Shown here piece by piece: positions 11,574-23,088 of a stretch of 64,000 nt of DNA (position 1 is its first letter; each line of letters opens with the position of its first letter). The notes beneath the pieces were generated by a model. The model saw only the letters and a program-made list of their open reading frames with translations, ran no database searches and was not told the DNA's origin. This stretch comes from Orobanche coerulescens (Eukaryota > Streptophyta > Magnoliopsida > Lamiales > Orobanchaceae). The position numbers and the translations under genes are program-made. The stretch covers positions 135,629,358-135,693,357 of the forward strand of contig CM065816.1 of the NCBI GenBank assembly GCA_033398695.1, in the 5' to 3' direction.

Positions 11574-13310
11574 TATCCCACTTCATTCCTCTTGTTGTTT
11601 TTACTTTTTAGCAGGTGTAAAAATCGTGAAAATGATGGCAGCTTAAGGAGTTTCTTTTCGACCTCTTGACGTGCATCTATCCACGATTTATATATTGTTA
11701 TTTCTATTACTGCACTTTTTTTCGTTTGTTTTTAATAAAAGCATTGATGGCAGCGTAAGGCGACTCTTCGGACTCTCTTGAAGCGCATCTAGGTTGTTTG
11801 TGTTATACTTCCGGGTATATATTTTCTTTTGTTGTTTTGCCACACTTATTTCTTGCAGGTCCAAAAAAAAGGCTTGAGCGAAGCGTCGTCTTTCATAAAT
11901 AGTGAAGCCTTATTTAAACCCTAACTCCATTTTTCTTTTTACACAATAAGGATATTGTTTATCATTAAGTGTGGGGGAAGGTGTATATCTATATCTATAT
12001 ATATATATATATATGAAATATTAAAAAAAAAAAAGAGGTTGAAAATCACGGCACCATTTTCTTGAGAAAACGTTAGTGAAAAAATCATTTTTGGGATGTT
12101 TCACTGGTTTTGATAATGGATTGGATGAAGGTGTATGGGATTTAGCACACAACACCCTTTTTGTGAGTTTTGAGCCTTAGAGCAATCCTTATATATATGT
12201 TCTATATTTTTTGTTGTGTGGTCAAACATATTGTGTTCATTCTAAAACTTGCTCATTTATACATTTCGAGACTACATTCATAAACTCTTGCATTAAGATG
12301 ATAAAGGCAATTAGGATTAACCCCTTGTTGGCTTATATTTTTCCCACCCATTACATTTTATCCTTAGAAGCCCCATTGAGCCTGAGCCTATTTCTTTGAT
12401 CAAGCACATTACTTTAGCCATTATCCATTCTTGTTGATGACTCATCCATTTGCACCCTCTAGTCAAAGATTTAATTGTGAACTAGATGTGTGACAAATAG
12501 GGACCGATGTTCATAAGAGTATTGTGGAGATTAAGAGCTTTTGTTGAAAGTGAAAGGGTGTGAAGTACGTTGGAGTATTGAACCGAATAAAAAAATATAA
12601 AAAGGCCAAAAAAAAACGACCTGAAAGAAAAAAAGAAAAAGCGGGAGGTCAAGTGCGAAAATCATCACTATATATATACATAAAATAGCACTTGAACTAT
12701 CCCTTGAGTAATACATAATTCCTTCCAGAAGATCCATTGCATACTTTTTCTTACACAAGAGTATGACCTTACCAGATAAATATTCAATTACCATGTACAG
12801 AATAACTTGAGGATGATGGTTTGAGAGTTTTCATTAGAGAAGGGGGGGTGTGGATTGTTATTTGTAGGATTTGTTATGCATCTAAATTCACAATTGATCT
12901 TGGCTAGCAAACCTCATAATTTTCCCTTTATCCTACCCATACCCAAAGCCACGTTACAACCAAAAGAAAGACCTTTTGATTTATGCATGAGTTTATTTTT
13001 AAGTAGTGGAGATTTGATTTTTGACCAAGCATATGATAATGACACATTATGCTTTGATATGAGTGAACTCTTCTCGAATATACCATATATACACTTGAGT
13101 GAAGAGTGATATCCACCGTGAGGGTATTGAATCTTTTGGCATTCGATTCTCAATGAAGTTGTTAGAATTTGGTGCGGCATCCTATTTTTCTCTGATCTCA
13201 CTTGGGTCATGATCACTTGTTCTCTCTTGATATTGGTTTTGTCATGATTTTTTCAGCATATGAGTATTATAACTCGGGTATAAGATTTGCCCGAGGACGT
13301 GCAAAAGATA
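11574..13310 (+). other. Non-coding region of element E between LOG and the 3' LTR
   Basis: No supported gene. It holds a TA dinucleotide run (about 11985-12014), an A/G-rich stretch (about 12600-12650) and an extra polypurine-like tract, AAGTGTGGGGGAAGG, at about 11965, which resembles the true tract at 13311. Long non-coding spacers before the 3' LTR are common in Athila elements. Confidence 0.6.
11734..11739 (+). terminator. Poly(A) signal of the LOG-like gene
   Basis: AATAAA lies 161 bases after the LOG stop codon, in a T-rich stretch. A short direct repeat (GATGGCAGC-TAAGG form) flanks it at about 11634 and 11746. Confidence 0.55.
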
Positions 13311-13324
13311 AGTGTGGGGGAATT
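13311..13324 (+). other. Polypurine tract of element E
   Basis: AGTGTGGGGGAATT directly before the TGTTTAG start of the LTR; G-rich tracts of this form are usual for Athila/Tat elements. Confidence 0.7.
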
Positions 13325-14860
13325 TGTTTAGTATATTTTGAGTAATATTTTTATTAGTATTTTATATATATAATTATGTGTTGTGTGATAATTTATTCGT
13401 TTTACCATATATTTATATTATTTCATTTTGTTAGAATTTTCTATAATTTTATGTCATTTTTGGATAATTAATTGGAATAAAATTATATCTGCAGGTTAAC
13501 CAACCGGTACAAGACAGATCAATTGGTTCAAGGGCGATATTTTTACAAAATTCAAATATAGTCACGACTAGTCTCATTTTATTCGTCTCGTCGAGACGAT
13601 CGTTTTAAAAAAAATTCATCCGAATCTGAGTTCGTATGAAGAAGTTATGACCGTTCGAAGGACAATTAAATAGACGGACCATATTGTGCCATGTGTCAAC
13701 ACCCGATTGGACCGGAAATTCAACTCTCTGCTAATGTCATCCATGACATCAGCATTAATGGGCAGCAGTGTATTATTGGGGGTGGGATTTTAAAATGTTA
13801 AAAATTATTATTTTATTAATTTTGTAGTAGTATAAATTTGGAAGGGATTCAGTGCGATGCTGACACCATCTTTGTCTTGCACACCCACCGTCGGATCACA
13901 CACATCCGCACGGGTGTGTGTGTGCGCGTGTGTGATCCGACGGCGGATCTGGTGCACAGCATGGTGCTGTAATGCACCAGATCCGAACCCAGTATAAATA
14001 GGGGATGAATGTGTAGTGTTTTGAGAAATAAAAATATTATGTAATAAAATTATATTTGAGTAATAATATTATGGAATATTTATTTATTTGTGTTGTTATT
14101 ATGAGTGAGTAATTTTCTTTTACTGGGGTTATGATGAAATCATGTCTATATTATTATTAATATTTATATAATAATTCCAAATAAATATTTTTAACGATTA
14201 TGATTTTCGCTTCAATAGGGGAATATTATTTCATCAATTATATCACGTATTTTTGATAGTTATAAATTCCCCATTGCTTTGTGATTATTGATATTAGTTA
14301 ATTTCTTTGATTATTTGTTTTCCATTAAATTGGATACATATAATGCTTAGAAATTACATTTTTCAAGCATTATATGGAAATAGTGAGATTATAATTTTGT
14401 TTTCCATTAAATTAGATACATATAATGCTTAGAAATTACATTTTTCTAAGCATTATATGGAAGGAAAATCTATATTTGAATTATAATTTTGTACTTATTG
14501 TCAAATATATAGGGAAATAGTGAGATTGATTTCAGAATCTATTCCCTGAATTTCTTGGAATTAAAATATAAAATAAATAATAAATAGACATTGGTGGATT
14601 CTAAACCCTAGTAAATTATTTAAAATCAATTTGTCTAAAATCTACTTAAAAATTACTGTTATTTAATGCAATTATTATAACCATTCAAAAATAAAATTAT
14701 TTAGGACTAGGTTAGAATTTAATATAATTTGGTTCAAAACGATAGGAATAATTTGACTTCACTATTATAGTCCTCCCTGTGGAATCGACCTTGCACCGCA
14801 TATCTACATCGAAAAAATCGTGCGCTTGCGAGTATTAGACTAAAGAATCAACCAACAACA
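13325..14860 (+). repeat. 3' LTR of Athila-like element E
   Basis: Starts TGTTTAGTAT just after the polypurine tract. Near its end it has CTCCCTGTGGAATCGACC, a segment typical of Athila/Tat LTR ends, and finishes near AACCAACA. The exact 3' border is uncertain by a few bases, because the 5' LTR is outside the window. A TATA box lies at 13993-14000 (TATAAATA). It also contains a near-duplicate of about 60 bp around the AAGCATTATATGGAA segments (about 14330-14465). Confidence 0.7.
13888..14000 (+). promoter_or_regulatory. Two hairpins followed by TATA box in the Athila LTR
   Basis: The first inverted repeat has perfect 16-bp arms (13888-13903 and 13928-13943, beginning CCGTCGGATC). The second has perfect 12-bp arms (13945-13956 and 13973-13984, GGATCTGGTGCA and its complement) plus an inner 4-bp stem. 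TATAAATA follows at 13993-14000, 8 bases after the second hairpin. Confidence 0.75.
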
Positions 14861-14985
14861 GTTGTCGTTGTAGTAGAGAACCTAAGTTGCTTAGGTTGTT
14901 AAGAAACTAGGCAGGGCTTGGTGTATGGATTTTGTTGTTTCGGTGTTTTTTAATGACTACTTTAGTTAATAAAATCAGATATTTA

Positions 14986-16215
14986 CAAAAAAAAAAAAAA
15001 AAAGAAAAAAAAAAACATGTTGGCCGCTCAAGGCAAAACAAAAAAATCGATGGCTGGAGATCCGTCCACGGCCGCAAGAAGAAAACGAAATGCCCTGCAG
15101 CCGGCAGCCCATTGAGGATAGGCTCGCGGGTACAAGAAAAAATAAGGAAAAAAAATGGTCTGGTTATCGAAAGTCTGTGGCCGGCCGTCACGGGCCCACC
15201 CTAGAACATGTTGGCAGGTGGCAAAAAGCAAAACGGCCTGATTATTGGAGATTTATCGGCTGCCGTCAGGGGCCCGTCCTAGAACATGTTGGCAGGTGGA
15301 AAAAAATAAAGATATCAGTCGTCATAGTTTTGTCGGCCGTTGTAGGCCCGTAGAGAATAGATCTGCGGGTGGTGGCCAAAAAAAACCAAAAAAGCTACCC
15401 GATCGCGGGATGTCCAACGGCCGACAGTCGCGTCAGAAAATAGGCGAGCAGGCGTCAGCCAAACAAAATATGTATAAAAAGATATGCCCAGTCGCCGAAG
15501 GTCTATTAGCAGCGACGGGCTTGGAGAATAGGCTGGCAATTGAAAAAAAAAATTACTCGCAGCCGTGCTGGAAAACAGGTCTTTAGGCGGCCGAAAAAAA
15601 AAAGAAAGTGCTCGGTTTTCCGAATTTCTATAGGTGGCCGTTGGTGGTCCATTCGGAGAAGAGTTGGACAGGCGACTACCAAAAAAGAAACACCATCGTC
15701 GAATGTTTGTAGGGGCTGGTGGCAAAAAAAACATTATCCGGCCCAGAGGCCCGGCAAGCCGCCACCGAAGGTTTGCCGAGAGCCGTGAGAACAGTTCAGC
15801 AAACGGCAGAAAGAAGAAGGAAAAAAATAGACTGTCTTTGGAGGTTTGCTAGCTGCGCTGCCGACAACCGCAAATAGAAAAAGAGAAAAATAACATTACC
15901 TAGTCTCCAAAGACCCGAAAAGCCGCCATCGGGGGTCTGCCAGTGGCCATCGGAGAACAGACCGACTGGCGACAAAAATATATAAGGAACAAAACATATT
16001 GTCGGAAGTCTGCCGGTGATAGCCCGACCAGAGAGCAGGCAGGCAGGCGGCCGCAAAAAAAAAAAATTGTCCGGTCGCCGGTGTCCGCCAGAGAAAAGAA
16101 TGACAAGCGATAATAAAAAATAAACCGTCATCGGAGATCAGTCGGAGGCCGCTGCAAAAAAATATCCGGTCGCCGGATGCCCAGTAGGCGGCCAAAAAAA
16201 TGACTAGCTGTTGGT
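14986..16215. repeat. Degenerate tandem-like array of A-tracts and GC-rich blocks
   Basis: Runs of 6-15 A alternate with GC-rich blocks of the general form GGTCGCCGGAGGTCTGCCGG, at spacings of roughly 80-100 bp. One pair of near-identical units shares CTAGAACATGTTGGCAGGTG at 15201 and 15279 (78 bp apart). Other units are strongly diverged. Open frames here are by-products of the composition, and no gene is supported. It looks like an old minisatellite or the internal repeats of an unrecognised element. Confidence 0.65.
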
Positions 16216-16439
16216 AACCCACCGGAGGTTAGAAAATTATTTGTTCCTTTGATTTAATATCCTAATGGACTTGATTGGATAATCGGGTGGTGATTCTAAG
16301 GCGTATGATCTGAGCCAGGGGTTCTGCAAATGCATCATTTCGAGTGGATAGGAGTGCGATATTGACCAATGTGTCGAAGCATCTATAAAAATCATAAAAT
16401 ATATAAATTATCCTCATTTTGGATGGATGGATCCATAGA
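16216..16439. other. Unassigned sequence
   Basis: No gene or repeat recognised. Confidence 0.5.
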
Positions 16440-16499
16440 AATCTTCTTGTATTCAGTGTAAGAATGGAAAGTTTGCTCTTTTGTCTTTATCGTGGGAAG

Positions 16500-16935
16500 A
16501 TCTTGCTCATAATTTGAGTAATATTTCGTGTAAGTGACTCCAGTAAGCAAGTTTTTTGGGTCATATTTTAGAGCTCGAGTAAGCATCGAGTCACCATTCG
16601 AGTCACCTTTCGAGTAATCCAGTTATACGGGTAAGAATATGGGTAAAGCTATGGAGCAATCATTGGAGTCATAATTTTTCACGAGTAAACCATTCAAGTA
16701 AATAATGAGTAAACATTTCAGTAAATATTCGAGTAACATTTGAGTCACAATTCGAGTAACTCGGGTAAACAAATGAGTAAGAGTTCGAGTCATATTTTGT
16801 CACGAGTAAGCATTTGAATAAAATTGTGAAGCAACCACTGGAGTCATATTTTTCACGAGTAAGCATTCGTGCAAGCTTCCTAGTACTTTCACCATTCGGG
16901 TAGCGTAATTATTGGGAAAATAGATAAATACTATG
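16500..16935 (+). repeat. GAGTAA/GAGTCA motif array, left side of MULE-1
   Basis: About twenty copies of (C/T)GAGTAA or GAGTCA in one orientation, often preceded by TTC or CA (e.g. ATTCGAGTCACC, CACGAGTAAGC). Dense subterminal motifs are typical binding sites of DNA-transposon transposases. Confidence 0.65.
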
Positions 16936-17259
16936 CTCGAGTAACTCCTGACGTCCATTCGATTGTCTCTCAGAACTGTTTTTATTTTTCTGAAAAATTA
17001 TCTCACATCAGGAGTTCTCTCTCTTACCCGAAGAGCAAAGATTATTGCGAATGCAAAAAAAATAAAATGTATGTCTTGCTTAATTTTATTAATAATAGAA
17101 TTTTATCTCTTGCATAGCTTAATTTCAACTAATATTTACTTGAAATATTAGAAAATATTGAAATACTAAATAATATGTGTAAACATTAAAAATTTTGGTT
17201 TTGTTTAATCTCATTTAGATTCTGCAAATTTATATAACCGATGAGTTTCTGAAAAAAGT

Positions 17260-18470
17260 TATCATCCATTCATGTGGCAAGATTTAGACTATCACGGTGG
17301 AAAAAATAGATGTTAGTTGTACCAGTTGGTGGAATGAGTTATACAGTATTGGTAAACAATGTTCACTATATTGTTAAATGTGATAGAACAAAATATATTT
17401 ATGATCTATTCTCATATGATTGTGAAGGGAAAAAAGAAGAAAAATGAAGGTAAATAATGATTTTGATTTAAATTACTTATTGTGATTCAATGCGGACCAT
17501 GTGATTTTTGTGAGCCTTCATACTGCAACTACCAATTATGATAACATTCAGTTAAGTTGTTATCCCATATTTTCAAATCATCACACAATGGAACTCATTT
17601 CCAGATCTCAAAGTACTACTGCTGATTTTAATTTTTCTGAGTTCAACAACTTTCTTTCGACAATTCCCTCATTTGTTCCAAAATTTGACATAATCGGGTG
17701 TAGCTCTTTCCCGGTACCTTATAATTTTTAATTGCATGAATTATATGATTGACTGAGGTTCAAACACTATGCGAATCCCTCAAGAATTTGATGGTTGCGC
17801 TCCTATAAACAATTTATGTGATAGTAGTGGTAATATGGTGATGGTGATGGTGATGGTGATGCTGGTGATGGTTATAGTGGCAATGATAATGAAGTTAGAA
17901 ATATTGATGATATCGATCATGAAGATGCCGAGGTTCAAAAACTTTGGTTTGGTAAATTTTGCAAATATTGTGGTAAAAAGGTATATTTAATAAAAGATTT
18001 GAAAAGGAGGTGGAACCACAACCTCGGTGGAGGCGCTTTGTAACCGAAGAAGGTGCTCCATTCCCTCCCTCTAATTCCGAGCAGAAAATTCCAAGCAAAC
18101 TTCCATATATATCACCTTCTGGAGTTGATGATGATATGGAGGAAACATTTGATCTCACAAATAAAATACCATTACATAAAGGATATGTATTTATCTTAAA
18201 AGATAGATTAAAGAATGATGATGGGCGATATCATTTGGGAAACAAAACGGGTTATCGTACTCTGAATCTATAAGACTTGTTATAATCACGTGCACAAGTA
18301 AAACATGTAATTTCGTATTAAGCGCCTTACAGAGGGGTGGATTTTGGAGAGTACATTCATTGAACGAACATACCTTTTAGTTTGACCCAAATCCCAAGAC
18401 ACCTAAGCAGTTGACTTTTAAAATGCTCGTGAATACATGTCTGGAAAACTGATAGCGGATGAGGAGATAA
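17260..18470 (+). other. Probable 5' coding remnants of MULE-1
   Basis: Short open stretches only. One (18010-18273, 87 aa) is acidic and ends RTLNL; no domain is recognisable. A GGTGAT repeat lies at about 17834-17872. Position before the transposase core suggests the N-terminal part of the same decayed gene, but I cannot show homology. Confidence 0.3.
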
Positions 18471-19737
18471 TATTGGGAATCGGCACCCCACTTAGAATGG
18501 TGGATAAAATAGCGGAGTAGAGTTTTCAAACTCTTTTGCGTTTGCGGAAGCGTATTTAAATTGCGGAAGATAAACGGCACAAGATTTATATAGTTTCGGC
18601 CAAACGTGCCTACGTCCTCTCTCTGTATCTTTTTCTATAGGCTCAAGATCAACCTCTACACCTCATCTTCTATCGGTCCGAGGGATACCATTACAATCTC
18701 GTCTTCTATCGTTCCGAGATAAACCATACACTCTTATCTTTATGTCGGTCCAAGATAAACCGTTTTCCTTTTCTATCGGACAAGGAAGCAACCTATCTAG
18801 CTTTCTATTGGTACTAGACAAACCTCTCTTAGATTTAGATATGATTCTAATAATGCCGGATCAACGATCCTAATAACACTGAATCAATCTACAATCCGTA
18901 TCTTTCCTCTCGTGTATATGTTTTCGTGTATGGACACTCAAACACTTATCAATTAAGAATAAATATAACAACGATAGTGTATACAATGATATCAAACGTA
19001 TGTATGATTTTCTCAGAGTTGTTGTCTTGAATGATACCAAATGGTTTGGTATTTATAGGCAAATTCTCTCAAATAGCCGTTACTGGCTGTCTTCATTAGC
19101 GTGCTCTATTGCCTTTGTTTGGCATGCGCTAACCCGTCTTATGTACGTTAACATTGCATGGTTACGTACGTTAACTGTTCTTTTCTTCAGTCCAGTAGCT
19201 TCTGCCTTTTTCGTTAGCGTGCGCTAATATTAACGTGTAGTGTGCGCTAGCTGGTCTTCGTTTACAACGGTCTGGTGCTAAAAGTCTTCTGTCCAACGGA
19301 CATATTTCAAACTTAGCGTGCGCTAAGTTATTGTCATAGTGTGCGCTATCTATTCAAACTTCACTTTTCAGATTCCGCGTGATCTCCGTGTTGAAAGTCT
19401 TCACAATGGATATATTCCTTCGTTAGTGTGCAGTAGCTTCTTTTCCTAGCGTGCGCTAACTCAGTCATTTAGCATGTGTTATTCACTTCATGTAGCGTGC
19501 GTTAAACCATCAAGTGGCACTTCAGGTGAGTCTTCAGGTGATATGTACGTTAATCCTATAGACATCGCGTACGTTAGCTTCGATAATATGAATTTCTTTG
19601 TTTTTCAGTCCGGTTCGAGCGTCTTCGACTTCTTTGTTGTTTTGGTTCGTTCTATTGTTGTTTTCTTTGATCAACAACACATCAATAACTCATCATCAAA
19701 ACCATTTTATAATTATGTGGAATAGAATATTCCAACA
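18471..19737 (-). repeat. 3' LTR of element D (element runs on the minus strand)
   Basis: Begins TATTGGGAATCGG (the TG terminus mutated to TA) and ends ATTCCAACA on the + strand. It contains a palindrome zone at 19080-19580 and, on the minus strand, the TATA box CCTATAAATACC (19048-19059). Confidence 0.88.
19080..19580 (-). promoter_or_regulatory. Palindrome cluster in the left LTR of element D
   Basis: Multiple copies of TTAGCGTGCGCTAA and variants, plus GTACGTTAAC-type copies. Read on the minus strand they precede the TATA box at 19048-19059. Confidence 0.7.
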
Positions 19738-20234
19738 ATACCCCCCTTTTTGATGATGACAAAACAACAACTTTCGATGGGATTATATACCTGCAAAAAT
19801 ATAAAACATTACAGATCAAAGTTTTCGGCTTTGTCCGTTTCGTTAGTTTTCTTCTCCCCATCTTTTGTTTTCTCCTTTTTAACTCATTCTCATTTTTTTT
19901 CTTTTTCAACTTCTTTTATTTTCGACTTTCTTCTCCTTCGTCTTTTCTCCCCTTTTCATGATCGGTATTATATTTTTCTCATCATCTTCCATGACTCGTA
20001 TTCTTATTCTCCCATCATTTTTATCGACATTCACCCATTCTCATATTCTCCTCTTCTTCTCCCCTTTTTTGTCATAATCAAAAAGTGCAATAATAGCAAT
20101 AAAAAAAGATAAAATTAAGTATGACAATTAACGGGTAAAACTCCCCCTGAAAAATATATTTTCCCATTTTAAAAATAATGGTAACTCCCCCTCAGTTAAA
20201 TACCAATTTTGAAGATATCAATTTTGATTTTTGG

Positions 20235-21761
20235 GGATCCAACTGAGAGTTGGTTTTTTATTTGATACATAGACGATATTTGGTATTGTGGTTCTTTTAG
20301 GAATCCAAACCTTTTTAATTTTGATAGTCCGTCTTGGGCTTTTGCAAATCGAAACATGATGCTCAATTTTCAAACATTTATCATCGGGGTATTTTAAAAT
20401 TTAAGGATTCGATTTTATTACATGGTTTGAATCCTAACCCCTATTTGTTAAAAGAGAATTTTTGAACGGAAAACAATTGCTCAAATTTTTTATTTCCGCA
20501 AGAAAATTTATTTGTTAACTCCTTAAGTTCATTTTGAACTTTTAAAAGATCATCTTTCAATTTATTCTCCTTAACAAGGCACATAGAATGATCATTTTCA
20601 AAAACTTCCCCCTTTTCTTTTATTTTGGAAATTTCGATTTCCAATACTTTATTTTTCACTTTTAGGAATTTATTATCAATTAAAGCATTTTGAAAAATGG
20701 TATGTAAAAGTTCGAATGCTTCAAATAATTCATCGTGAGACGAGGTACTAACCTGGCTCGACGTCGCTTTCGTCGAATGAACTCCTTGCCATGAGTGCGA
20801 GGTTATTTTAAATATATTCATCATTATCCTCTTCGTCACTCAACGTAGCTATTAATACTTCTTTCTTGGAAGTCGAGCCTCGAAAATTTCTAGCAAAGTG
20901 GCCTGGTTTACCACAGTTTCGATAATTATTGTTGAATTTCTTTGACTCGCTCGAGTTGATGTCTTTTCTTCGCCGGTTTAATAAGTTTTGGTACTTATTT
21001 ATATTTTTGGCATAATATGCCAATTCTTCATCATCTTCGTCCGCCGGGATGTCTTTGTTTCTTGACATCTTAGCTTTCAGAGCTATAGATCTTTCCTTCG
21101 GTTTCGACTTAGCGTTTTGAGATTTAAGAACTATCTCGTAGTTTATTAGTGAACCAACGAGCGCACTAAAATCAAGATTATTTAAATCTTTCGATTCCAT
21201 AATCGTCGTAACCGTCCCGTCCCATTTAACAGGTAGTGATCGTAGGATTTTCTTTACTTTTTCACTACTTGTTAATGGTTTCCCAAAACAAGCTAGTCCA
21301 TTAGTAATGACCGAAAGTCGGTCGAGCATGTTTGTTATGGACTCGTCACTTTTCATCATAAATAGCTCGTAGTCGTGGAGGTGCATATTTATTTTCGTCT
21401 CCTTGACTTGAGATGTTCCTTCATGAGTTGCCTCAAGCATTTTTCAAATCTCTTTGGCACTGTCACATGATGATATCCGGTTGTGTTCTTTCGGATTTAG
21501 AGCACAATATAATAATTGCATCGCCTTGCAATTATAATGGTCGTTTTTCCAATCCGTATCATCATACTCTTCAAAGCTTTTGAGAGTGCCGTTTGAATTC
21601 ATCGAAATTTTCGAACCAAGACATATGACTTTCCATAGCTCGATATCATAGGCTCAGATGAATATCGACACTTTCTTCTTCCATGTCATAAAATTCGATC
21701 CATCAAAAAATAGAAGTCGGTTTAAGGCAAGACCTTCGACCAGTGCAAATTGGAGCGCCAT
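20235..21761 (-). pseudogene. gag of element D (broken)
   Basis: Starts MALQFALVEGLALNR at 21761 and aligns through its length with the gag of element F (UBN2/copia-type gag: TWKKK, WKNDH, ETKINM-LHDYELFMM, KKILRSLP). Stops fall in the first third (SIFI*AYD and KEI*KML) and the frame shifts near 20830. The zinc knuckle reads YRNCGKPGHFARNF, so both the first and last Cys of the CCHC box are lost. The C-terminal part is Lys/Glu-rich and coiled-coil-like. A pyrimidine-rich + strand stretch (about 19840-20070) lies between it and the 3' LTR. Confidence 0.82.
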
Positions 21762-21814
21762 TGGATCTTTTTCTCTTCGGATGTAACTTTAAGAGATACC
21801 TCTCCGATACCAAT

Positions 21815-23083
21815 TGTTGGGAATTGGCACCCCACTTATAATGGTGAATAGAATCACAGAGTAGAGTTTTCAAACTCTTTTGGGTTTGCGGAAGCGTATT
21901 TAAATTGCAGAAGATAAACGACACGAGATTTATAGAGGTCCGGCCAAACGTGCCTACGTCTTCTCTCCGTATCTTTTTCTATAGGCTCAAGATCAACCTA
22001 TACACCTTGTCTTCTATCGGTCCGAGGAATACCGTTACAATATCGTCTTCTATCGGTCCGAGATAAACCGTTACACTCTTGTCTTTATGTCGGTCCAAGA
22101 TAAACCGTTTTCCTTTTCTATCAGACAAGGAAACAACCTATCTAGCTTTCTATTGGTACTAGACCAACATATCTTGGGTTTAAATATGATTCTAATAATA
22201 CCGGATCAATGATCCTAATAACACCGAGTCAATCTACAATTTGTATCTTTTCTCTCGTGTATATGTTTTCGTGTATGAACACTCAAACACTTATCAATGA
22301 AGCACAAATACAACAACGATATTGTATATAATGATATCAAACGTATGTATGATTTTCTCAGAGTTGTTGTCTTGAATGATATCAAATGGTTTGGTATTTA
22401 TAGGCAAATTCTCTCAACTAGCCGTTAATGGCTGTCTTCATTAGCGTGCATTATTGCCTTTGTTTAGCGTGCGCTAACCCATCTTACGTATGTTAATATT
22501 GCATTGTTACGTATGTTAACTGTTCTTTTCTTCAGTCCAGTAGCTTCTGTCTCTTCCGTTAGCGTGCGCTGATATTAACGGGTAGCGTGCGCTAGCTGGT
22601 CTTCGTTTACAACAGTCTGATGCTAAAAGTCTTATAGCGTGCGCTAAGTTATTGTCATAGCATGCGCTATCTGTTCAAACTTCATTTTTCAATTCAAACT
22701 TCACTTTTCAAATTCCACGTGATCTCTGTGTTGAAAGTCTTCACAACAAATATATTCCTTCGTTAGTGTGCGTTAGCTTCTTTTCCTAGCGTGCGCTAAC
22801 TCAGTCATTTAGCATGCATTATTCACTTCATGTAGCGTGTGTTAAACCATCAAGTGACACTTCAGGTGAGTCTTCAGGTGATATGCATTACGTACGTTAA
22901 TCCTATATACATAGCGTATGTTAGCTTCAATAATATGAACTTCTTTGCTTTTTAGCCTGGTTCGAGTGTCTTTGACTTCTTTGTTGTTTTGGTTCATTCT
23001 ATTGTTGTTTTATTTGATCAACAACACATCAATAACTCATCATCAAAACCATTTATAATTATGTGGAATAGAATATTCCAACA
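21815..23083 (-). repeat. 5' LTR of element D
   Basis: TGTTGGGAATTGG...ATTCCAACA, 1269 bp on the + strand. Minus-strand TATA box CCTATAAATACC at 22393-22404, preceded by the palindrome cluster at 22440-22925. Confidence 0.9.
22440..22925 (-). promoter_or_regulatory. Palindrome cluster upstream of TATA in the 5' LTR of element D
   Basis: Copies include TTAGCGTGCGCTAA at about 22468, 22560 and 22786 and several one-base variants (e.g. GTAGCGTGCGCTAG, CATAGCATGCGCTA), with a few GTACGTTAA forms. Confidence 0.72.
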
Positions 23084-23088
23084 GACAA

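Larger units (their letters stand above)
7681..14860 (+). mobile_element. Athila-like Ty3 element E with accessory genes (5' part outside window, interrupted by A)
   Basis: The pol reading frame begins mid-RT right after the LTR of element A. RT, RNase H and integrase have the sequence style of the Athila lineage ([35 protein letters not shown]). Beyond the pol stop at 9941 come two extra ORFs (10061 and 10917), a long non-coding stretch, a polypurine tract and the 3' LTR. Athila elements often carry an env-like ORF after pol; here neither ORF looks env-like, since no signal peptide or membrane segment is visible. The left part of this element should lie upstream of the window, before element A. 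Confidence 0.8.
18471..23083 (-). mobile_element. Gag-only copia-like LTR element D (TR-GAG type)
   Basis: The two LTRs are 18471-19737 and 21815-23083. The interior has only a gag gene on the minus strand, with no protease, integrase or RT. The flanking 5-bp repeats are GATAA (18466-18470) and GACAA (23084-23088), one transition apart. On the minus strand the primer site reads TTGGTATCGGAGAGG, just inside the right LTR, and a polypurine tract AAAAAGGGGGGTATT abuts the left LTR. It must depend on a partner element for pol functions. Related to element F. Confidence 0.88.

Noticed and set aside
14907..16222. Several 60-140-aa open frames in the A-tract/GC array
   Set aside because: They occur on both strands and follow composition (poly-Lys or poly-Phe runs); no conserved motif.
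19750..20112. A 120-aa + strand frame in element D
   Set aside because: It is the pyrimidine-rich complement of the purine-rich spacer before the LTR, giving a Phe/Ser/Pro-rich frame without domains.
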